This document shows, in pieces, positions 58,742 to 64,000 of a DNA stretch of 64,000 nt. The notes beneath the pieces are model-generated. The model made no database searches. It had not been told where the DNA came from and saw nothing but the letters and a program-made list of their open reading frames with translations. Positions within the stretch are counted from its first letter, which is position 1; each line of letters opens with the position of its first letter. Origin of the DNA: Bryopsis sp. KO-2023 (lineage: Eukaryota > Chlorophyta > Ulvophyceae > Bryopsidales > Bryopsidaceae); contig BSYQ01000003.1 in the NCBI GenBank assembly GCA_030272585.1, positions 558,001 through 622,000 on the forward strand. The letters run 5' to 3'. A program made the translations under genes and the position numbers.

Positions 58742-59868
58742 TCAACATTCGCTGCAGAGTGACCTGCATCCATTCTGCTTCTTCTGGCAGAGATACTCTC
58801 TCCAGATCCTCTTTTCTGCCTCTGTCTGCGAGGACTACCACTGCGTCCTCTGCTTTTACTGCGACTGTCGCTTCGGTTTCTACCAACATCAAAACCCACG
58901 CGGTTACGCTGGAGGCCATCAACCTCCATGCGGTCCCCTAATTGTGGTGTATATTGGTGTGGTGTATACCTATCACGATCTGCGTCAGTTCTGCCACGAC
59001 CAGCACTGCGACCTCGACTCTGCGATCTTCCTCTGCTGTAGGATCGGCCTCTGCTATAAGATCGGCCTCTGCTCTTTGATCTGTCTCTGCGTGATCCTTC
59101 ACGCCTGTCTCTGGGACTGTGACCTCTGCGTCCCTCTCTGCGGTACGCCTCAAGTGGACCTTCCCAAGTGGCGGCGAGTGCTATCGCACGCTCCAGATCT
59201 GCAGGATCTTCCATTTCAACCTTAGTTCGCAGACGGTCATTCAGGCCCTCTACAAAACGAAACAGCTGCTCTCCAGCGTTGCTGTCATTGATCTGCAGCA
59301 TAAGTCTTCTGAACTGATGCACATACTCAGCAACAGTAGATCGTCCCTGCCTCAGGCGAGACCATTCCCGCCTGAAGTCTTTGTTCTCATTCGTTTTACC
59401 AAACTGCTGTCTGAGGGCTGTCACCAAAGCTGGAACGTCCTGTGGCAGATTCAGCTGTCCTGCCATCGCAGCTTCATACCGACCTCTCCACCAAGTGCCT
59501 GCTGCTCCTCTCAAGCATCCTGCAGCCACTAGTACCTGCTGTTCCCTGTCCCTGGTTGCAGTAACATCAAAGTATGTCTGCAACTGGACTTGCCACTCAT
59601 TGAGGGGAACATCATGTGGATCACCATACCACATGTCAGGGCCTTTTGCCCTAGCTCTGCCCAGAGCTGCGGGAGGTTGCTGCTGTGCCATCCTGTTGTG
59701 CACTGCGTTCCGAGCTGCGTCGTCCATCTGCACGTTCACGTTGGCTGCTACGTGTCTCAGGTGCTGGACCTCTTCCTGCATGTCCAAAATCATCTGCCTC
59801 AATCCCTGCACGTCGAAGGGATCTGGGGCCGGCATTCCTATCTGCGGTTGCTCGTCCTGTCCGGCCAT
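58687..59868 (-). CDS. gag: gag of the inner chromovirus
   Basis: 393 aa from a true ATG at 59868. The middle is the retrotransposon capsid region: [51 protein letters not shown] and [11 protein letters not shown] match the Retrotrans_gag pattern. A long Arg/Ser tract ([11 protein letters not shown]-like, about residues 245-345) follows, then one CCHC zinc knuckle ([14 protein letters not shown]) that ends just before the stop. gag and pol overlap by 55 nt (58687..58741), so pol is made by a -1 shift or another recoding event within the zinc-knuckle codons. The sequence GGAAAAC next to the gag stop is a possible but imperfect slip site. Confidence 0.95.
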   Translation of the reverse strand: MAGQDEQPQIGMPAPDPFDVQGLRQMILDMQEEVQHLRHVAANVNVQMDDAARNAVHNRMAQQQPPAALGRARAKGPDMWYGDPHDVPLNEWQVQLQTYFDVTATRDREQQVLVAAGCLRGAAGTWWRGRYEAAMAGQLNLPQDVPALVTALRQQFGKTNENKDFRREWSRLRQGRSTVAEYVHQFRRLMLQINDSNAGEQLFRFVEGLNDRLRTKVEMEDPADLERAIALAATWEGPLEAYRREGRRGHSPRDRREGSRRDRSKSRGRSYSRGRSYSRGRSQSRGRSAGRGRTDADRDRYTPHQYTPQLGDRMEVDGLQRNRVGFDVGRNRSDSRSKSRGRSGSPRRQRQKRGSGESISARRSRMDAGHSAANVDCYNCGKKGHFAADCQEN

Positions 59869-60247
59869 CTCTGCGCTGCTCTCTGCGTTCTCTTTCCTGC
59901 TGTCCTCTCAAGCGATTCCTGTATATATTGCAGTTGGGATCAGTACACTCTGTGTATCTGAAGTACCCTGGACCCTGTTCTGCTCTGCGGTGACCGTGAG
60001 GGGGTGCTCTCAGAGCGCCTGGTTCCAACACTGCCAAAGGGTGTCTGACAGGTTCAAGAATATGTACAGGCTGAGCAAAACGAAGAGGAGAAGGTAAACG
60101 AACCACTGTATCAGGAAAACGCAGTGTGTGTGGCAGCACCCCTTCTGGGTGGTTCTCTGCTGAGTCCTCTGAATGAATACTCGTCTCAGAGTCAGAAACC
60201 ACTTCAATAACTCTGTCACTACCACCAAAAGGTCTGGCGAAACTCAT
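59651..60247 (-). CDS. ORF0 of the inner element, overlapping the start of gag (198 aa)
   Basis: An open frame with a true ATG at 60247, 216 nt after the 5' LTR. It ends 218 nt inside gag, in a different frame (gag is +1 relative to it). The N-terminal part is acidic (VIEVVSDSETSIHSEDSAEN), the middle is Pro/His-rich, and then a short Cys motif YTECTDPNCNIYRNR precedes an Arg/Glu-rich helix (GQQERERREQRR). I do not recognise it. Being first in the RNA, it should either be translated ahead of gag or suppress it as an upstream ORF. The biased composition leaves room for chance, but 198 codons without a stop in the leader is notable. Confidence 0.55.
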   Translation of the reverse strand: MSFARPFGGSDRVIEVVSDSETSIHSEDSAENHPEGVLPHTLRFPDTVVRLPSPLRFAQPVHILEPVRHPLAVLEPGALRAPPHGHRRAEQGPGYFRYTECTDPNCNIYRNRLRGQQERERREQRRDGRTGRATADRNAGPRSLRRAGIEADDFGHAGRGPAPETRSSQRERADGRRSSERSAQQDGTAATSRSSGQS

Positions 60248-60443
60248 ACAACCAAAACTCGACCAAGCAACAACTGCGCCTGTAACTTTTCAAGTCTGCT
60301 TCCCTGAACAGCGCAAAAACTGCGTCTGTGTGCTGCGCCTGTGCGCTGCTTCTGTGTGCTGCTCACAGCACTCTCCAGTTCTATCTCTCCCAAGGCTGTG
60401 GGGCCTTCCAAGGTCCTCCAGCGACCCTGCACAGTCTTGCTGC

Positions 60444-60461
60444 GCCCCTGCTCCGAAACCA
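60444..60461 (-). other. candidate primer-binding site of the inner element
   Basis: One base after the 5' LTR, the minus strand reads TGGTTTCGGAGCAGGGGC. It begins with TGG, the complement of a tRNA CCA end, and CAGGG could pair with a T-stem. It does not look like the initiator-Met site common in gypsy elements. I cannot name the tRNA. Confidence 0.55.
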
Positions 60462-60462
60462 A

Positions 60463-60935
60463 TGTAGTGAATCCGCCTGCAGACCGCTATTGTGGGCTGC
60501 TGGCTGTGAACTGCAAGCCTAGAACGGCTTGGAGGGAAAGAATAGACAACTTGGAAGCGAGACAAAGGGAGTTCAATCCCAAAGTAAGGTTACAAGAACG
60601 TTCAAACCCCAAGAACTTATAGAATACCCTAGCAGCCTTGATCCTAACTGATCATAGGCTGTAACATCAGTCTGCATCACTGCTGCAAGGCATCAGACCT
60701 TGCAGTCCTTTCAATCAGAGCCCAGCTCAGCCCCACGGCCATTCCTGTGGTGCTGAGCGACCTTCTAGAACATTCTAGCTGCCAGCTCAGTAGTCCACGT
60801 ACTACTTCACTGCCAGCACACCCTAACTGACTGTATGCTGCCTCAGGGCAGCCAGCCTCCTACTTAAAGTACTGCAGGACTGTCAGCAAGCCTGCTGACG
60901 TACTGCAGGGCTGTCAGAAACCCTGATTCGCTACA
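60463..60935 (-). repeat. 5' LTR of the inner chromovirus
   Basis: 473 bp, apparently identical to 52506..52978, with TGTAG...CTACA ends. It is the element's promoter-bearing LTR. It is preceded on the element's strand by CTCAG on the complementary plus strand at 60936..60940. Confidence 0.98.
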
Positions 60936-63488
60936 CTCAGGTGGGATCGACTTCAGCACATCCCGGACATGGAGCAGGGACGTCTTCCAGGCGTCGGAGT
61001 ACGAGTTCAGCAAACGAAAATCCACCGTCTTACGGACCTTTCCATTCGGCTTCCTTAGGAAAAGTACGGGGGAGAACAGAGCCCGCTCGCCGACGCCCAG
61101 GGGACGGATGACGCCTTGCCCCTGCAACGAGGTAAGCAGTTTTCGAATCTCCTTAGGCGCGACGTCGGTGGCGTAGTACCGTATCCCCGTGTTGTGCAGC
61201 GGAATCCTGTGGAAGGGAACGCGCCATTTCACCTCCCTGTGGCAAACCCGAAGAGGAGCAGCAGTCGCCTTTGCGTCTCTGCTAAGGTCGTCACGAATCA
61301 CGTTCGGAAATTCGCGTCGCCAGTATTCCACTGAGCCTGTATCCTCCGTCTCTGACTGCGTTTCCGACGTGCAGGCAGGTTGTTCCTGAGTGGTTTGCAC
61401 CGTAGCAGTATGTCCGTTCCAGAGTCTTTCCCCTGTCCCTACTGCTGTGGTGTTGTCGAGAAGGTCGTCAGCCACCTCCTCCCAAATCGTCGTCAGGTGA
61501 GATAAAGAGGATGTAGTGTGTTCGCTAAAACTTCTGCCTGGTGGTTTCCCTCTGAGGGCTTCCCAGTACTTCCAGAGATCAAGGTGCTCCTGTTCCACTG
61601 TCCCCCCTACCCCCCCCCTGGGTGAGCAGAGTAATGTTTCCTCTTGAAGGTGAGAGACTGAACTCTGGTTTTTCCCCAGTATGTCACTGTTAGTGGGACT
61701 CTCAGTAGTTACAGTCGGTCCCTCATTGTGTGTTTGTTCCACTGCCCCGACTACCCCCCCCCTGGGTGAGCAGCCCCCTTTTTCCTTTTGTGAACTCTGA
61801 ACTGTACTCTGGCTCTGTCCCAATGTTTCCCTGTCTGTAGGACTCTCAGTAGCTACAGCTTTGCTTTCTTGCAGCAGAGTGCTGTGTGCAGTCAGGCGGT
61901 TAGGTGTGAGGACACTCTGGGTGCCTTGGTTTTCCCCACATGTCTGTCCCTCTCTCCCCCTTGGTAAGTCCCTCCATTGATCCTGCTGGGGGGTGGAGAA
62001 TGTACCCTGGCTTGTCCCCAGTGTAGCACTGTTTGCAGGACTCTCAGAAGCTACATTCTCCTCCTGTGTGTGGAATTTCGACTGCTGTACCCTTCCCTGA
62101 GTATCTGACTTGGGTAAGTGATGTACAGCCTCTGAACTGCTGGTTTGTAAGCCAAAAATCTTTCCTCCCTTCTCCCTAGCTGAACTGATGAACTGTCCAG
62201 TAGCATTATAGTTATTGGGCTGACATTCAAAGTCTGTGTTTGATGTCTGTGTTCTCCCCTCATTCTCAGAGTCTTTCCCCTCAATCCTGTCCCTGAGTGG
62301 ATAGTGCGTAGCAGAACTCACATCCAGTTCTGTGAGAGAGGCTGTGCTCTGGCTCTTCCTCAGTGTTGCACTGTTTGTTGGATTCTCAGTAGCTACAGCC
62401 TCACTGTTCTGTGTTGTTAAACTCCGTAACACACACCCATCCCCTGAACTGAGATGCTGTTCTCCAGAGTCTGAACTGATGGTCGGTATATCCCTGTTTT
62501 GGGCAGAATTCGATAGTACTCTACTGTCCTCCTCTGGGCTCAACTGCTGTTCAACAGATGCAAGCTGGCCTGTTTGTGAATCCCAGTCCTGATTCGACTG
62601 CATTGTGCCCCAACTGCCCTTTGAACCACTGGTTCTGTCAAACACTTCCAGTGACCCACAGTCATTCTTTGGTGGTGGAAAAGAAACCTTTTTACATCCT
62701 CCATCTCCCTGTTTTTCTATTCCAGAACACCCCCCCTCCTCAGATTCCACTTCCTGTGGTGGAAAAGAAACTGTTTGACATCCTCCATCTCCCTTCTTTT
62801 CAATCCCAAAACACCCCTCCTCCTCAGGTTCCACTTCCTCCTTCTCTCTGAGATCCAAACCATGGGGCAGTAAACCATCCTCCTCCTGTTCGACACATTC
62901 CTCCTCTGCTCCTCCTTCCTCTATCACCACCGGCGTTCCCTCAGCCACCCTGAAGCTAACCAAACACAGTTTTGCAGTAAGCATCCTCGCCTCCAACTGG
63001 GCGTTATACAGCGTGAGTCGAACTCTTCCGTCGGAGTTCGTCGTCACAGAGTGAAGGAGGTTGTGGGGTTGTCCTATGGCCATTAACGAAAACAGGCCAG
63101 GCCCAGTAATTCGAAAAGGAAGAACAACCGTTTTAATCGCGTAGGGTCCCAGAACCAACGACGAACCCAGGGGTAACCGAAACTCCCCATCCTTCCCCAC
63201 TAAACGAATCCTGCGTCCTTTTTTCGTGAGGGGGTCTTGCAGCACTCGAACCACACCCCGCTCTAACTCCCCCGACTTCTCCCCTACCTTCATGACTGCG
63301 TGGCAAGGGATGGACGTTCCGTTCTTGCCCCAGAGGCAGTTGCGAGCGCAGTCGACGGTGAGGGAAAGGTGTGCGAGGAGGGGGACGCCCAGGATAATCT
63401 GGGATGTGTTTTCCGAAACCAGAAACACTTCTTTTCTGTAACAGTAGTTCAGTGGTGGTAGAGGATTAGTGGGATTAGAGGAAAGCAT
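60936..63488 (-). pseudogene. pol: outer element polyprotein, 5' part: linker repeats and RT start
   Basis: Starts at a true ATG (63488) and stays open to the insertion point. Residues 15-60 (KEVFLVSENTSQIILGVPLL) recall the C-terminal half of a retropepsin (the ILGxxLL flap-side motif). The catalytic DSG/DTG was not found in the window, so the protease may begin upstream in another frame or be lost. A long acidic Ser/Thr/Gln-rich linker with repeats follows. Then comes the N-terminal RT: VKWRVPFHRIPLHNTGIRYY, LFSPVLFLRKPNGKVRKTVD and FRLLNSY (motifs 1-2). The codons after 60936 belong to the inner LTR. No in-frame stop or frameshift was seen in this part. Confidence 0.85.
61590..62420 (-). 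repeat. degenerate protein-coding repeats in the outer polyprotein
   Basis: At least four imperfect units encode ATE(S/N)PTNSxxLGxxQST followed by about 30-50 variable residues; their marker ctcagtagctaca-like bases fall near 61690, 61845, 62045 and 62388. Two units share the block CSPRGGV(V/G)G(A/T)VEQ with a long poly-C run on the plus strand (near 61607-61619 and 61753-61763). A second, 26-residue repeat (CxGIEKxGDGGCxxVSFPP) is at about 62690-62830. They look like in-frame tandem duplications that have diverged. Confidence 0.7.
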
Positions 63489-64000
63489 TTGTGGGAGTTG
63501 ATTGATTCGTTTCGATTGGCTTTGGGCCTACCACGGGGTGGTTTAGTCCAAGAGTGGCTAGATTTATAATTGGGACAATCTGATCCAGGGGTGGTTAGAT
63601 AGAGTTAATCGATCTTGATGTTTGTATGGGCGAAGGTTAGGGTAGGTTGACTCAGCAGGACTCTTTGGGCTATTTATTCCGATGAAAGGGTCTTGTGATT
63701 ATCTTGTCGAAGGTTGTAAAATTGTGCGAGACAAGGTCCGCTCCCATCCCCAAGGAAACCGTCACAAGTGGTTTCGGAGCGTAGGCCGTCCTTAGCGATG
63801 GAGGTCTTGGAAGTTGAGGGGACCTTGTGGGGAGGAGCGCGTGTGGATTGTGTGGAAGAAGTGGTGTGTTGACCGAGTCCGAACCTCGTGCTGTGTGCAA
63901 GGAACGTGGACGTGACGGGATTTTGAACCTTGGTTATTTCACCGACACAAAAGAAAAGAAGATAGCGACGCTTCCCAAGACTGTTGAGTGCGTGACACAA
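63489..64000. other. right edge, probably upstream part of the outer element
   Basis: This 512-bp stretch runs from the outer polyprotein ATG to the window end. Two minus-strand frames are open to about 63670 and run off the edge; one reads GADLVSHNF near its end, faintly protease-like. I cannot tell whether this is gag/protease of the outer element, leader or host DNA. Confidence 0.35.

Larger units (their letters stand above)
52506..60935 (-). mobile_element. inner full-length chromovirus (Ty3/gypsy), 8430 bp, young
   Basis: Complete LTR retrotransposon on the minus strand: 5' LTR 60463..60935, candidate primer site 60444..60461, ORF0, gag, pol with chromodomain, a RING-like ORF3, polypurine tract 52979..52989, and 3' LTR 52506..52978. 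The 5-bp direct repeat CTCAG at 52501..52505 and 60936..60940 is the target duplication. Both LTRs are 473 bp and I found no difference between them when reading base by base, so insertion was recent. All four ORFs are open. It sits inside the reverse transcriptase of the outer element, just before motif A. Confidence 0.98.
50281..63488 (-). mobile_element. outer LTR-type retrotransposon, interrupted (partial)
   Basis: A divergent Ty3/gypsy-like retroelement reads right to left: a 5' coding part at 60936..63488 and a 3' part at 50281..52505, separated by the inner element. The frame of the two parts is continuous if the insert and one copy of the CTCAG duplication are set aside, so it was intact when it was hit. 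No gag or LTR could be defined. Its 5' end may extend beyond 64000 and its 3' end lies left of 50281. It is not closely related to the inner element: the reverse transcriptase has FVDD in place of YLDD and there is no chromodomain. Confidence 0.9.

Noticed and set aside
58581-59225. 214-codon plus-strand ORF with many Cys
   Set aside because: It is the antisense shadow of gag; the Cys and Leu come from the reverse of the Arg/Ser-coding tract.
60864-60935. C-terminal 24 codons of the 874-codon ORF at 60864..63488
   Set aside because: They belong to the inner 5' LTR, read through from the split outer gene.
1-64000. CRISPR arrays, rRNA, tRNA genes, bacterial operons
   Set aside because: No spaced direct repeats, rRNA-like blocks or tRNA cloverleaf signatures were noticed on reading; the DNA is eukaryotic. 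A tRNA scan would be needed to exclude a tRNA gene fully.

Overview
This is nuclear DNA of a eukaryote with short GT-AG introns (mostly about 60-200 bp). Two kinds of gene place it. A plastid-specific ribosomal protein (PSRP6) and an AT-hook/PPC transcription factor (AHL) are typical of the green plant lineage, most likely Streptophyta. A complete cytoplasmic dynein-2 heavy chain, the retrograde intraflagellar transport (IFT) motor, means the organism builds motile cilia. A streptophyte alga or a seedless land plant with swimming sperm or zoospores fits both. The species cannot be named from the sequence.

Layout. Positions 0.07-1.06 kb hold a weak small gene model and PSRP6 (+). Positions 1.8-24.8 kb are one dynein-2 heavy chain gene of more than 40 exons (-). 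Positions 25.2-27.0 kb hold an unidentified 419-residue protein (-). TRM5 (tRNA m1G37 methyltransferase) lies at 27.7-29.1 kb (+), followed by an 834-bp hAT-like non-autonomous transposon and an eight-exon S-formylglutathione hydrolase gene at 30.4-32.6 kb (+). Then come a Q/H/P-rich protein (-, 34.4-36.3 kb), a leucine-rich-repeat protein resembling XRRA1 (-, 37.4-40.3 kb), a small Tim17/22/23-like membrane protein (-, 40.8-42.9 kb), an ING-type PHD-finger protein (+, 43.3-44.0 kb), a two-helix membrane protein with a KEKE-like tail (+, 45.0-46.0 kb) and an eight-exon AHL protein (-, 47.1-49.6 kb). I built the multi-exon models by hand. In each, splice phases agree and the coding length divides by three.

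From about 50 kb to the right edge the window is a nested retrotransposon. A divergent LTR-type element on the minus strand has been cut inside its reverse transcriptase by a second, very young element (52506-60935) that also reads on the minus strand. The inner element is a chromovirus (Ty3/gypsy pol with C-terminal chromodomain). It has 473-bp LTRs that look identical, a 5-bp target duplication (CTCAG), a polypurine tract and a candidate primer-binding site. Besides gag and pol it carries two extra ORFs in the same orientation: a 198-codon ORF before gag and a 280-codon ORF after pol with a RING-like cysteine/histidine cluster. This four-ORF chromovirus is the most unusual thing in the window.

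The host genes are housekeeping, chromatin and cilium genes with no operon-like logic. Several are paired head to head across short intergenic gaps.
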